Shown: piece after piece, positions 50,074-60,076 of the stretch
Numbering within the stretch: position 1 is the stretch's first letter
Layout: each line of letters begins with the position of its first letter
Assembly (NCBI RefSeq): GCF_013267355.1
Contig: NZ_CP053985.1
Coordinates: 6,138,001-6,202,000 of the forward strand
Source of the DNA: Achromobacter pestifer
Lineage (GTDB): Bacteria; Pseudomonadota; Gammaproteobacteria; Burkholderiales; Burkholderiaceae_B
Length of the DNA: 64,000 nt
Direction of reading: 5' to 3'
Position numbers and translations under genes: made by a program
Notes under the pieces: generated by a model
The model's input: the letters and a program-made list of their open reading frames with translations, nothing else
Database searches by the model: none
Told to the model about the DNA's origin: nothing

Positions 50074-51651
50074 ATGATTTTCGATTGGATGTCCGACCCC
50101 ACCGCCTGGCTGGGCCTGGCGACCCTGGTCGTGCTTGAAATTGTGCTGGGTATCGACAACCTGGTGTTCATCGCCATCCTGGCCGACAAGCTGCCGCCGG
50201 AACAGCGTAACCGCGCCCGCTTGATCGGCCTGACGCTGGCGATGGTCATGCGCCTGGGCCTCCTGGCGAGTATCGCGTGGGTGGTCACCTTGACCGAGCC
50301 CATGTTCACGCTGCTGGGCGCGGAGATTTCGGGACGCGACCTGATCCTGATCCTGGGCGGCCTGTTCCTGCTCTTCAAGGGCACCATGGAGCTGCATGAG
50401 CGGGTGGAAGGCAGTGCCAGCCACGACCAGGGCCAGAAGCCGCAGCATGCCGTGTTCTGGCAGGTGATCCTGCAGATCGTGGTGCTGGACGCGGTGTTCT
50501 CGCTGGATTCGGTGATTACCGCCGTGGGCATGGTGCAGGATCTCAGCATCATGATGATCGCGGTGATCGTGGCCATGGCCGTGATGATGCTGGCCAGCCG
50601 CCCGCTGATGGCCTTTGTGGGCCGCCACCCGACAGTGGTGATCCTGTGCCTGGGCTTGTTGCTGATGATCGGCTTCAGCCTGGTGGCCGAAGGCCTGGGC
50701 TTCCATGTGCCCAAGGGTTATCTGTACGCCGCCATCGGTTTCTCGATCTTGATCGAACTGTGCAACCAGCTGGCGCGCCGTAATCGCGTCAAGGGCACGC
50801 ACGCCCTGGGCCGCCGCCAGCGCACGGCGCAGGCCGTGCTGCGCCTGCTGCGCGCCGGCCGCGCGGGGCATGCCTCCGGCCAGGCCGACGAGGTGGCCGC
50901 GCTGGTCGACGGCGCGGACGGCGAACCGGCTTTTGCGCCCGAGGAAAGCACCATGATTGAACGCGTGCTGTCCATCGGCGGGCGGGACGTCCGCTCCATC
51001 ATGGTGCCGCGCGGCGACATGATCTGGCTGGACGTGGCCGATACGCCTGAGAGCATCGTGCGCAAGTTCGGCAGCGGCCACTCGCGCCTGCCGCTGTGCG
51101 CGGGCGATCCGTCCAATGTGCTGGGCGTGCTGCACTTCAAGGACTTGTTGCCGCTGTTGCAGAACCCGGGCCCGATCGACCTGGTGGAGCTGGCGCGCGA
51201 GCCGCGCTATGTGATGGAAACCATGCCGGTGCTGAAGGTGCTGGACGAGCTGCGCGCCTCGCGCGACCACATGCTGATCGTGGTCGACGAACACGGCGTG
51301 TGCGAGGGCCTGATCACCCCCATGGACGTGCTGACCGCCGTTGCCGGCGACTTGCCGGAGCACCAGGAAGACCAGCCCGAAGCCTTGCAGTTGGCCGATG
51401 GCTCCTGGCTGCTGGAAGGGCGCCTGGCGGTCGCGGAAGCGGCGCGCCTGCTGGCAGCGCCGGACCTGGCCGACGAGTATCCGGACGCCACCCTGGCGGG
51501 GTGCCTGTTGCGCGCGAGCGGACGGATTCCTGAAGCCGGCGACGCGATCGCGTGGCGCGACTGGCGCTTCGAGGTTACCCGGCGCGATGGCCTGCGCATC
51601 GATCAGGTGCACGCCAGTCCGATCAGGCAGGAGTCGCCTCAGGCCGGTTGA
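50074..51651 (+). CDS. TerC-CBS-CorC membrane protein (YegH/YoaE-like)
   Basis: 525 residues in three parts. Residues 1-235 are a TerC domain with about seven helices and the family's two Asp motifs ([39 protein letters not shown]). Residues 290-425 are a CBS pair ([52 protein letters not shown]). Residues 435-515 are a CorC/HlyC transporter-associated domain ([19 protein letters not shown]). TerC proteins export Mn2+ or load metal onto exported proteins. The ATG at 50074 is preceded by GGAATC. A strong terminator follows. Confidence 0.93.
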   Translation: MIFDWMSDPTAWLGLATLVVLEIVLGIDNLVFIAILADKLPPEQRNRARLIGLTLAMVMRLGLLASIAWVVTLTEPMFTLLGAEISGRDLILILGGLFLLFKGTMELHERVEGSASHDQGQKPQHAVFWQVILQIVVLDAVFSLDSVITAVGMVQDLSIMMIAVIVAMAVMMLASRPLMAFVGRHPTVVILCLGLLLMIGFSLVAEGLGFHVPKGYLYAAIGFSILIELCNQLARRNRVKGTHALGRRQRTAQAVLRLLRAGRAGHASGQADEVAALVDGADGEPAFAPEESTMIERVLSIGGRDVRSIMVPRGDMIWLDVADTPESIVRKFGSGHSRLPLCAGDPSNVLGVLHFKDLLPLLQNPGPIDLVELAREPRYVMETMPVLKVLDELRASRDHMLIVVDEHGVCEGLITPMDVLTAVAGDLPEHQEDQPEALQLADGSWLLEGRLAVAEAARLLAAPDLADEYPDATLAGCLLRASGRIPEAGDAIAWRDWRFEVTRRDGLRIDQVHASPIRQESPQAG

Positions 51652-51676
51652 TGTAGTCCTGAATCGGTGACGCGAT

Positions 51677-51706
51677 GGGGATGCCTTGGGGCATCCCCGT
51701 TTTTTT
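51677..51706 (+). terminator. Strong rho-independent terminator after the TerC gene
   Basis: GGGGATGCC (51677-51685) pairs perfectly with GGCATCCCC (51690-51698) around TTGG, followed by G and seven T. It lies 25 bp after the TerC stop codon and insulates the sulfatase operon that follows. Confidence 0.92.
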
Positions 51707-51930
51707 GGCCATATCCGCTGGCCGCGATTCGCGCCAGAATCCCGCGCACTAATCTTTTTGCAACCCGAATGCAAGGGGGATAGGGCCTATGGATAGTATT
51801 GGTGAAAGTAAAACTCTGTGCGAAGATTGCGACAGATTTCACGATTTTCAATCACGGCATGGTTTGCCGGAATTTGCATTTCCGTACGGCGCGTCTTTGC
51901 ATTTTGTTATCTCTTTTCGGGGTACATCGC

Positions 51931-52758
51931 ATGGGCAGTACGCAGTCTGCATTCGAGGAAATCAGTGGGAAATGGATCGCGGCGTGGCTGATGGTGGCTG
52001 CGCCGCTATGCTTTGCGCCGCTTGCGCATGCCCAGTCTCAATCGGCGGATGACGCCAACAAGAGCAACAACCCGCTCAATCTGGCGGCGTCGCTGAATTT
52101 CCAGAATTACTACACGCCGAAGTTGTTCGGCAGCAACGCCCACACCAATGATTTCCTGGTCCGGCCGACCATACCCGTCGCGCCTGGCGATTTCATCGGC
52201 GTGCCGCAGATATTCCGCATCACCGCGCCGGTCAGCACCCGGCCGCAGGCCGACGGCAGCTACAACTCGGGCCTGGGCGATCTCAACGTGTTCGACATTT
52301 TCCTGTTGCAGCAGGGCGCGCTGGACCTGGGCGTGGGGCCGATGCTGACCGCGCCCACCGCCACCAGCCGCGAACTGGGCGCGGGCAAGTGGTCGGCCGG
52401 CCTTGCCGGCGTGGCGGTGCAGGCCAGCAAGGAGGGGCTGCTGGGCGCGCTGGTGCAATGGCAGCATTCCTTTGCCGGCCAGAATACGCGCGACACCGTC
52501 CATACCGCTACCTTCCAGCCTTTCCTGATACGCAATCTGCCGCAGGGCTGGTATCTGAGATCCACGGCGACCTGGACCTTCGATCTGCAGAAAAGCGATT
52601 ACTACATTCCCATCGGGCTGGGCGCGGGCAAGGCCTGGCGCGTGGGGAAGAACATCTTCAACGTGTTCGCGGAGCCGCAATGGACCGTTGCGCACAAGGG
52701 GGAAGGGCTGCCCCAGTTCACCTTGTTCGCCGGTTTGAACATCACTTTCGGGAAGTGA
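51931..52758 (+). CDS. Exported beta-barrel-like protein, first gene of the sulfatase operon
   Basis: 275 residues from the ATG at 51931. Signal peptide: a charged start then WIAAWLMVAAPLCFAPLAHA-Q. The mature part is Gly/aromatic-rich with alternating strands (LNLAASLNFQNYYTPKLFG; GLGDLNVFDIFLLQQGALDLGVGPMLTAPTA; GWYLRSTATWTFDLQKSDYYIPIGLGAGKAWRVG) and ends in ...FTLFAGLNITFGK, a strand-like C-terminus. Proteins like this are often labelled 'neuromedin U' or hypothetical. I infer an outer-membrane barrel, perhaps a channel for the sulfated substrate. The upstream 225 bp are AT-rich, the likely operon promoter. Confidence 0.75.
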   Translation: MGSTQSAFEEISGKWIAAWLMVAAPLCFAPLAHAQSQSADDANKSNNPLNLAASLNFQNYYTPKLFGSNAHTNDFLVRPTIPVAPGDFIGVPQIFRITAPVSTRPQADGSYNSGLGDLNVFDIFLLQQGALDLGVGPMLTAPTATSRELGAGKWSAGLAGVAVQASKEGLLGALVQWQHSFAGQNTRDTVHTATFQPFLIRNLPQGWYLRSTATWTFDLQKSDYYIPIGLGAGKAWRVGKNIFNVFAEPQWTVAHKGEGLPQFTLFAGLNITFGK

Positions 52759-52797
52759 TCCTGTCAGCGTTTTCCTGATCTTGCGGAGTATGTAGGG

Positions 52798-53763
52798 ATG
52801 CAGAGCGCGATCGCGGCGGTTGCGGGGTTGTTGGCCGTTCTGGCTGGGCTGGTCCTGCCGGCCGCGGCATGGGCGACCGAAGGCGCATTGGGGCGCCAGA
52901 TCACGGGCACCAACGTGCAGCCCAACGCGGGCATCGTTTCTCCCGAGCCGATCTGGGCCGTCAACCTGTCGCAGATCTACCTGGACGGTACCGTGGGCGG
53001 CAGCCGGGAAGTGCCGGTGGGGGGCCGTACCTCGCTGGGCCTGGATGCGAAAGTGGCGTTCACGCTGGCCACCGTGCTCAAGACCTGGGACACCGGACCG
53101 GGGCGCTGGAACTTCGCCTCCAGCTTCACCTTGCCCTATGTCTGGAACAAGGTGAATTCCACCGTGACCGGAGCGGGCGGACGCAGCACCGAGCAGAGCG
53201 ATACGGCCTCGAACCTGTTCGACATCTACTTCTCGCCCATCATCGCGGGCTATCACTTTTCCGAAACCTCGCACATGGCGCTCAGCCTGAACATCTGGGC
53301 GCCCACTGGCAAGTACAACGCCGACGACATGGCCAACCCCAGCCTGAACAACTGGACCTTCATTCCGCAGGTGGCCTACACCAAGATATTCCCGGAGTCC
53401 GGTTTTCAACTGGACACCGTGGCCGGGGTCCAGTTCTATACCCGCAACAACGCCACGGACTATCGCAACGCGCCGCTGTTCAGCATGGATGTGATGGGCC
53501 GCAAGATCTTCAGCAACGGCCTGAGCGCGGGCCTGGTCCTGGGCACCATCCAGCAGCTGGGCAGCGATTCCGGTCCGACCGCCGACCGGCTCAACGGCTT
53601 CAAGGGACGCGACTGGGCGCTGGGTCCGATCGTGACCTATGACAGGAAACTCGCGGACAAGCGCTCCTTGTCCCTGAGCCTGCGCTGGGTACCCACGATC
53701 AGCAGCACGAAGCGTCTGGACAGCAACGATACGGTCATGGCGACCGCGACGCTGGTGTTCTGA
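52798..53763 (+). CDS. Exported transporter-like barrel protein (phenol MetA-pathway family)
   Basis: 321 residues with a signal peptide ending PAAAWA-T. The mature sequence resembles the 'MetA-pathway of phenol degradation' barrel family (PF13557): GLDAKVAFTLATVLKTWDTGPGRWNFASSFTLPYVWNKVNS, DIYFSPIIAGYHFSETSHMALSLNIWAPTGKYNADDMANP in pattern, and it ends in TATLVF, an outer-membrane C-terminal strand with terminal Phe. It probably lets hydrophobic or aromatic compounds cross the outer membrane. It follows the first barrel-like gene by 39 bp and precedes the formylglycine-generating enzyme. Confidence 0.82.
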   Translation: MQSAIAAVAGLLAVLAGLVLPAAAWATEGALGRQITGTNVQPNAGIVSPEPIWAVNLSQIYLDGTVGGSREVPVGGRTSLGLDAKVAFTLATVLKTWDTGPGRWNFASSFTLPYVWNKVNSTVTGAGGRSTEQSDTASNLFDIYFSPIIAGYHFSETSHMALSLNIWAPTGKYNADDMANPSLNNWTFIPQVAYTKIFPESGFQLDTVAGVQFYTRNNATDYRNAPLFSMDVMGRKIFSNGLSAGLVLGTIQQLGSDSGPTADRLNGFKGRDWALGPIVTYDRKLADKRSLSLSLRWVPTISSTKRLDSNDTVMATATLVF

Positions 53764-53843
53764 TCGTCAGCATGATTTCCAGGGGCTGCCAGCCCCGGGC
53801 GCGGCACGGCCGCCCCTGAACCATCAGCTTTCGGGTGATTGAA

Positions 53844-55007
53844 ATGGCAAAGCAAACGCAAGGGAAAACACGCTACGCCGGCGCATTGCTGCTGGCCGGC
53901 GTGGTGCTGGGCGCGGGCGCAAGCACCGCTTACGTGGTGATGGGCAAGGACGGTCCGCCCGAGGCGGTGAAGGTGGTGCTGGGCGACGGCAAGAGCGGTC
54001 CGGCCGGGATGGCCTGGGTGCCGGGACGCGAGTTCCTGATGGGCAGCAGCCACAAACTGGCGCAGCCCAACGAAATGCCGGCGCACAAGGTGTCCGTCAG
54101 CGGCTTCTGGATGGACGTGAACGACGTGACCAACGTGCAGTTCCGCCGCTTCGTCGACGCCACGGGCTACGTCACGACCGCCGAACAGAAGCCGCGCTGG
54201 GAAGACTTGGCGGTCCAGCTGCCGCCCCGCACGCCGCGCCCGGACGACAGCCTGCTGGTGCCGGGCGCCATGGTGTTCGTGGGCACCGAGAGCGAAGTGT
54301 CCTTGCGCGACTATTCGCGTTGGTGGCGCTATGTGCCCGGCGCCAACTGGCGCCATCCGCAAGGGCCGGGCAGTTCCATCGCGGGCAAGGACGACCATCC
54401 CGTGGTGCAAGTGTCGTACCAGGATGCGACAGCCTATGCCAAATGGGCCGGCAAGCGCCTGCCCACGGAGTCTGAATGGGAAATGGCCGCGCGCGGCGGA
54501 CTGGAGCAGGCCACCTATGCCTGGGGCGAGGAACTGCTGCCGCAGGGCAAGGCCATGGCCAATATCTGGGACTCGCGGCAACAGCAACCCTTTCCGGTCG
54601 TGAAGGATGAAAAAGTGCAGGTTGGCACCATGCCGGTGGGCAGCTTCTCCCCCAACGGCTATGGCCTGTACGACATGGCCGGCAACGTATGGCAATGGAC
54701 CGCCGACTGGTACCGCGCCGACGCCTTCAAGATTCAGGCGCAATACCGCCAGCCGCCCGCGGACCCGGCGGGGCCGGCCGACAGCTACGACCCCGACGAC
54801 GGCATTGTTCCGCCCGCCGCGCCCAAGCGCGTGACGCGCGGCGGCTCGTTCCTGTGCAGCGACACCTATTGCATCAGCTACCGCACCAGCGCCCGGCGCG
54901 GCACGGACCCGATGAACGGCATGTCGCACCTGGGCTTTCGCACCGTCATGACGCCAGAACAATGGAAGTTGGCCCAGACGGCCAGGAACGGCGTCGCCAG
55001 CCGCTGA
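53844..55007 (+). CDS. Membrane-anchored formylglycine-generating enzyme
   Basis: 387 residues. Residues 10-33 (RYAGALLLAGVVLGAGASTAYVVM) form a signal anchor, so the catalytic domain should face the periplasm. The FGE-sulfatase fold follows: GMAWVPGREFLMGSS, HKVSVSGFWMDVNDVTNVQFRRFVDATGY, VVQVSYQDATAYAKWAGKRLPTESEWEMAARGG, GLYDMAGNVWQWTADWY. The copper-binding active-site Cys pair is in GGSFLCSDTYCISYRTSARRG (C-x4-C). It oxidises the Cys of sulfatase C-x-A/P-x-R motifs to formylglycine. Bacterial FGEs are usually cytosolic, so the anchor is notable. The Cys-type sulfatase at 62536 is the obvious client. Confidence 0.92.
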   Translation: MAKQTQGKTRYAGALLLAGVVLGAGASTAYVVMGKDGPPEAVKVVLGDGKSGPAGMAWVPGREFLMGSSHKLAQPNEMPAHKVSVSGFWMDVNDVTNVQFRRFVDATGYVTTAEQKPRWEDLAVQLPPRTPRPDDSLLVPGAMVFVGTESEVSLRDYSRWWRYVPGANWRHPQGPGSSIAGKDDHPVVQVSYQDATAYAKWAGKRLPTESEWEMAARGGLEQATYAWGEELLPQGKAMANIWDSRQQQPFPVVKDEKVQVGTMPVGSFSPNGYGLYDMAGNVWQWTADWYRADAFKIQAQYRQPPADPAGPADSYDPDDGIVPPAAPKRVTRGGSFLCSDTYCISYRTSARRGTDPMNGMSHLGFRTVMTPEQWKLAQTARNGVASR

Positions 55008-55039
55008 CCCAACATGCCATCCGTCACGCAGGAGAGGGA

Positions 55040-56017
<978 letters not shown>

Positions 56018-56024
56018 GTCCGCC

Positions 56025-56984
56025 ATGCCGTCAGCCGCTCCTTCCCCGGAAGTCCAGGTCCGCATCGCGGACTTGATGGCGCTGGAACCCGCCGCGCGCG
56101 GCCTGGGCTTCTTCAGCCGCCAGCCGGTGCGCAGCATACTTGCCGGCCAGCATGGTTCGCGCCTGCGCGGCCGCGGGCTGGACTTCGAGGAATTGCGCCG
56201 CTATCTGCCCGGCGACGACCTGCGCCAGCTGGACTGGCGCGCCTCGCAGCGCCTGGGCAAGCCCTATGTGCGCACCTACAGCGAGGAGCGCGACCGTCCG
56301 GTGCTGGTGGTGGTGGACCAGCGCATGGGCATGTACTTCGGTTCGGTGCGCAGTTTCAAATCGGTGGTGGCCGCGCGCGTGGCCGCGCTGTCCGCGTGGA
56401 TGGCCTATCTGGCGGGGGACCGCGTGGGGGGCCTGGTGTTCAGCGACGCGGGCATCGACAGCGTGCGCCCGCTGCGCAGCCGCGAACGCATCCAGGCCTT
56501 GTTCGCCGCCGTCGCGCGGCGCAGCCAATCCATGCGCGCCGATCAAGCGGACGTGGATGCGACCGGACGGCTGAACCAGGCGCTGCAAGGGACGCTGGCG
56601 CACGCGCCGCACGATTGCCTGGTGTGCCTGATCAGCGATTTCGCCGGCGCCGACGCCATGACCTTGCGCCTGTTGCGCACGCTGGCGGCGCACAACGACG
56701 TGATCGCAACGCTGGTGTACGACCCGCTGGCGCTGCGCATTCCCTTGAGCGGCCGGCTGGTGGTGACACAGGGCGAGCTGCAGGTCGAAGTGGCGGCGGA
56801 CCGCAAGCAGGTGCGCGAGCCGCTGTCGGACTTCTTTTCGGGACGGCTGCACGACGTGGCCGAACTGCTGCGCCGCAGCCGCGTGCCGCTGCTGTCCATC
56901 GACACCGCGGACGACACCGTGGCGCAGTTGCGGCGCGAACTGGGCCGCCAGGCCAGCCGTCAGCACAGCCGAGGCAGGACATGA
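56025..56984 (+). CDS. DUF58 domain protein
   Basis: 319 residues. DUF58 core RLRGRGLDFEELRRYLPGDDLRQLDWRASQRLGKPYVRTYSEERDRPVLVVVDQRMGM in pattern, followed by a VWA-like region in which the MIDAS DxSxS is replaced by DQRMG. DUF58 proteins always travel with MoxR and are thought to link the ATPase to VWA proteins. No membrane segment is visible, so it is cytoplasmic. Its stop overlaps the next start by ATGA. Confidence 0.92.
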   Translation: MPSAAPSPEVQVRIADLMALEPAARGLGFFSRQPVRSILAGQHGSRLRGRGLDFEELRRYLPGDDLRQLDWRASQRLGKPYVRTYSEERDRPVLVVVDQRMGMYFGSVRSFKSVVAARVAALSAWMAYLAGDRVGGLVFSDAGIDSVRPLRSRERIQALFAAVARRSQSMRADQADVDATGRLNQALQGTLAHAPHDCLVCLISDFAGADAMTLRLLRTLAAHNDVIATLVYDPLALRIPLSGRLVVTQGELQVEVAADRKQVREPLSDFFSGRLHDVAELLRRSRVPLLSIDTADDTVAQLRRELGRQASRQHSRGRT

Positions 56985-57481
56985 ACGCCGACGCCACGCC
57001 GTCCATCGAACAGCTGCGGCAGCTGCCACTGCCCGAGCCGGTCAGTTACTGGCCGCAAACCTGGGGCTGGCTGGCGCTGCTGGCCGTGGCGCTGGCCTTG
57101 GCCGGATGGGCGGCGTGGCGGATGGCGCGCCGTCACGCTCGAAATCGCTACCGCCGCGCAGGCCTGCGCATGCTGGAGGCGCTGCGCCGGGAAACGCAAT
57201 CGGACCCGCTGGCCGCGCGCGCCTTGCCGGATCTGCTCAAGCGCGTCGGCCTTTCGTCGGTGGCGCAAGCCGACCGCGCCAGGGTGGGCGCCTTGCAGGG
57301 CGCGGAGTGGGTCGCCTTCATGGACCAGGGCGTGGCCGTGTTTCCGCCCGACGCGGGCGTCTTGCTGAGAGCGCTTGCCTATGCGCCGCCCGAGACTTTG
57401 CGGGCCATCGATCCCGCCCGCGTGCGGACATTGTTCGCCGCCAGCCGGCAATGGATGGAGCGTCACCATGTGGCGGCTTGA
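56981..57481 (+). CDS. DUF4381 membrane protein
   Basis: 166 residues. LRQLPLPEPVSYWPQTWGWLALLAVALALAGWAAWRMARR in pattern: the conserved P-x-P-x-x-x-W-P-Q-T-x-G-W loop and one membrane helix of DUF4381, then a cytosolic helical tail with LPDLLKRVGLSSVAQADRARVGALQGAEWVAFMD. A fixed partner of MoxR/VWA clusters; molecular role unknown. It overlaps both neighbours (4 and 14 bp), so it is translated in a coupled way. Confidence 0.9.
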   Translation: MNADATPSIEQLRQLPLPEPVSYWPQTWGWLALLAVALALAGWAAWRMARRHARNRYRRAGLRMLEALRRETQSDPLAARALPDLLKRVGLSSVAQADRARVGALQGAEWVAFMDQGVAVFPPDAGVLLRALAYAPPETLRAIDPARVRTLFAASRQWMERHHVAA

Positions 57482-58490
57482 ATATCCCTGGCTGTTGGCG
57501 CTGCTGCCGCTGGGATGGCTGGCGTACCGCTATCTGCCGCCCTACGTGCAGCGCCGCAGCGCCGTGCGCATTCCGTTCTTCGAATCGGTGGCGCGCAGCA
57601 CTGGCCAGACGCCGCAGCGTCCCGGCGTGCGCGGCGACCGCTGGCAGCTGGCGCTGAACGCGCTGGTGTGGCTGCTGCTGATCCTGGCGCTGGCGCGGCC
57701 CGAGCGGATCGAGCCGCCGATGGAACACCGCCAGCCGGTGCGCGACCTGTTGCTGGCCATCGACATTTCGCAATCCATGGAGACCGAGGACTTCGTGGCA
57801 CCGGACGGGCGCCGCGAGGACCGGCTAAGCGGCGTCAAGGCGGTGGTGGCCGACTTCATCGACCGCCGCAAGGACGACCGGCTCGGCCTGATCGTGTTCG
57901 GCAGCGCGGCCTATCCGCAGGCGCCGCTGACGCAGGACCATGCCACGCTCAAGCTGCTGCTCGCCCAGGTGAGCACGCGCATGGCCGGCCCCAACACGGC
58001 CATCGGCGACGCCATCGGCGTGGCGATCAAGCAGTTCGAGCATGCCGGCGAAAAGGATCAGGTCCTGATCCTGCTGACGGACGGCAACGACACTGGCAGC
58101 GCCGTGCCGCCCGACCGCGCCTCGGCCATGGCGGCAGCGCGCCATATCGTGGTGCACACCGTGGGCATAGGCGATCCGCAGGCGCAGGGCGAAGAAAAGG
58201 TCGATTTCGACGCCCTGCGCGCGATAGCCGCCAAGACCGGGGGCCGCTTCTTTCCGGCCCAGGACCAGGCGTCGCTGCGGCAGGTCTATGCCGAGCTGGA
58301 CCGCATCACGCCGCACGAAGTCCGCGAACTGCGCCACCAACCCAAGCAGGATTTCTTCTGGGTGCCGCTGGGCCTGGCGCTGTTGCTGCTGGCGGTCTGG
58401 CATCTGGCCGCCGCGCTGCGCGGCTGGCATCGCGGCGCCAGGCTGCCGCGCGATGGCCGCGTGGAGGAGGGCGGATGGAAATCGACCTGA
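57468..58490 (+). CDS. BatA-like VWA domain membrane protein
   Basis: 340 residues. Membrane helices flank a VWA domain: YPWLLALLPLGWLAYRYL and WQLALNALVWLLLILALA before, FFWVPLGLALLLLAVWHLAAAL after. MIDAS motif DISQSME (DxSxS) with the Thr in GPNTAIGDA and Asp in LLTDGNDTG is complete, so it should bind a divalent metal and a protein ligand. The VWA domain faces the periplasm by the predicted topology. It overlaps both neighbouring genes. Confidence 0.92.
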   Translation: MWRLEYPWLLALLPLGWLAYRYLPPYVQRRSAVRIPFFESVARSTGQTPQRPGVRGDRWQLALNALVWLLLILALARPERIEPPMEHRQPVRDLLLAIDISQSMETEDFVAPDGRREDRLSGVKAVVADFIDRRKDDRLGLIVFGSAAYPQAPLTQDHATLKLLLAQVSTRMAGPNTAIGDAIGVAIKQFEHAGEKDQVLILLTDGNDTGSAVPPDRASAMAAARHIVVHTVGIGDPQAQGEEKVDFDALRAIAAKTGGRFFPAQDQASLRQVYAELDRITPHEVRELRHQPKQDFFWVPLGLALLLLAVWHLAAALRGWHRGARLPRDGRVEEGGWKST

Positions 58491-60076
58491 GCGCCTTCCA
58501 TTTCCTGCGCCCATGGTGGCTGCTGACCGTCGCGGCCGCGGCCTTGCTGTTGTGGCGGCGGCGCGACGAGGACGGCCGGGCGGGATGGCGCAGCAACATT
58601 GCGCCGGCGCTGCTGCCGTACCTGACCGTGCGCACGCAGGGCAGCCGCGGGCCACGCCCCGCGCAACTGCTGGCCGCCGTGCTGGCGCTGGGCGGCATCG
58701 CGGCGGCGGGGCCGACCTGGCAACAGGACCGCCCGGCCTTCCTGGACAATCTTGCACCCCTGATTGCCGCGGTGGATCTGTCGCCGTCGATGGACGCGGC
58801 CGATCTGCCGCCCAGCCGGCTGGAGGCCGCCAAGCGCAAGTTGCGCGACTTGCTGAAACGCCGCGCGGGCGCCAAGACCGGGCTGATCGCCTACGCGGGC
58901 TCGGCCCACCTGGTGTTGCCGCCCACCGACGATCCGGCGCTGCCGGACATGTTCGTGCAGGCCCTGTCCACTGAACTCATCGCCGCGCCCGGCAAGAACG
59001 CCGCGGCCGCCATTTCCCTGGCCGCCAGCCTGCTGCAATCCGGCGAGGCGGGCGGCACGCTGCTGCTGGTGACCGACGGCGCGGATACCAGCCAGCTGGC
59101 CGAGGTGGAGCGCCTGGCCCGCGCCAATTCCTTCCAGATACTGGTGTGGGCGGCAGGGACGCGCGACGGCGGCGTGGTGCGCGACGCCCGTGGCCAGCCT
59201 CGCATCGATGCCCAGGGCAAGCCGGTGCTGGGCGGCTTCAATGAGGATGCGTTGAAACAGCTGGCGCAGGCGACGCGCGCGCCGCTGGGCAGCCTGACCT
59301 TGAACGACGACGACCTGGACTGGGTGACGCTGCACGCCGAACGCCACTTCCAGGAGGTCCAGGACGCGGACAAGCCGCTGCATTGGAAGGACGCCGGCTA
59401 TTGGCTGTGCTGGCCGCTGGCGCTATTGGCGCTGCTGGCGCTGCGGCGCGGCTGGAACATCAACTGGGCGGCATGCCTGCTGTTGGCCGCCACCGCCGCG
59501 CTGTACACGCCCCGGGTGGACGCCAGCCCGCTGGCCGACGCCTTTTTCACGCCCGACCAGCAGGGCCGCTGGGCCTACGAGCATAAGCGCTATGCAGAGG
59601 CCGCGGCCTTGTACGCGGATCCTTACTGGAAGGGCCGGGCCGCCTACGACGCGGGCGAGTACCAGGCCGCGCTGGCCGCCTTCGCCAAGCTGGATACGCC
59701 GGAAGGCTATTTCTACCTGGGCAATACCCAGGTTCGGCTGCGCAGCTACGACGCGGCGCTGGCGGCCTATGACCAGGCGCTGCGCCTGCGGCCGGATTTT
59801 CCCGAAGCGCGCGACAACCGCGAACTGGTCGCCAGATTGATCGCCGCCGCCGAAAGCGAGCAACAGGATGACGACTCCGAGAAGCCCGACGAGACTCGCG
59901 TGGACAGCGACAAGGGCGCGGGCAAGATGATGCGGGTATCGGCGCCCCAGGCCGCCTCGGACGAGGTCTGGCTGCGCAACCTGAGCCTGTCGCCCGCGGG
60001 CTTTCTGAAGCAGAAGTTCGCCATCGAGGATGCGCGCACCTCCGCGCCGGCACAGGGACGGGGGAAACAGCCATGA
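58475..60076 (+). CDS. BatB/BatC-like VWA-TPR membrane protein
   Basis: 533 residues. Two N-terminal helices (PWWLLTVAAAALLLWR; AQLLAAVLALGGIAAAGP), a VWA domain with MIDAS DLSPSMD and LLVTDGADTS, two further helices (WLCWPLALLALLAL; AACLLLAATAALY), then TPR repeats (QGRWAYEHKRYAEAAALYADPYWKGRAAYDAGEYQAALAAFAKLDTPEGYFYLGNTQVRLRSYDAALAAYDQALRLRPDFPEARDNRELV in pattern). This is BatB and BatC in one chain. The C-terminal tail is acidic and disordered. It overlaps the genes on both sides. Confidence 0.92.
   Translation: MEIDLSAFHFLRPWWLLTVAAAALLLWRRRDEDGRAGWRSNIAPALLPYLTVRTQGSRGPRPAQLLAAVLALGGIAAAGPTWQQDRPAFLDNLAPLIAAVDLSPSMDAADLPPSRLEAAKRKLRDLLKRRAGAKTGLIAYAGSAHLVLPPTDDPALPDMFVQALSTELIAAPGKNAAAAISLAASLLQSGEAGGTLLLVTDGADTSQLAEVERLARANSFQILVWAAGTRDGGVVRDARGQPRIDAQGKPVLGGFNEDALKQLAQATRAPLGSLTLNDDDLDWVTLHAERHFQEVQDADKPLHWKDAGYWLCWPLALLALLALRRGWNINWAACLLLAATAALYTPRVDASPLADAFFTPDQQGRWAYEHKRYAEAAALYADPYWKGRAAYDAGEYQAALAAFAKLDTPEGYFYLGNTQVRLRSYDAALAAYDQALRLRPDFPEARDNRELVARLIAAAESEQQDDDSEKPDETRVDSDKGAGKMMRVSAPQAASDEVWLRNLSLSPAGFLKQKFAIEDARTSAPAQGRGKQP

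Noticed and set aside
49808..50077. 89-codon plus-strand frame before the TerC gene
   Set aside because: Pro/Ala/Arg-rich with no motif or ribosome site; it overlaps the TerC start and looks like leader DNA.
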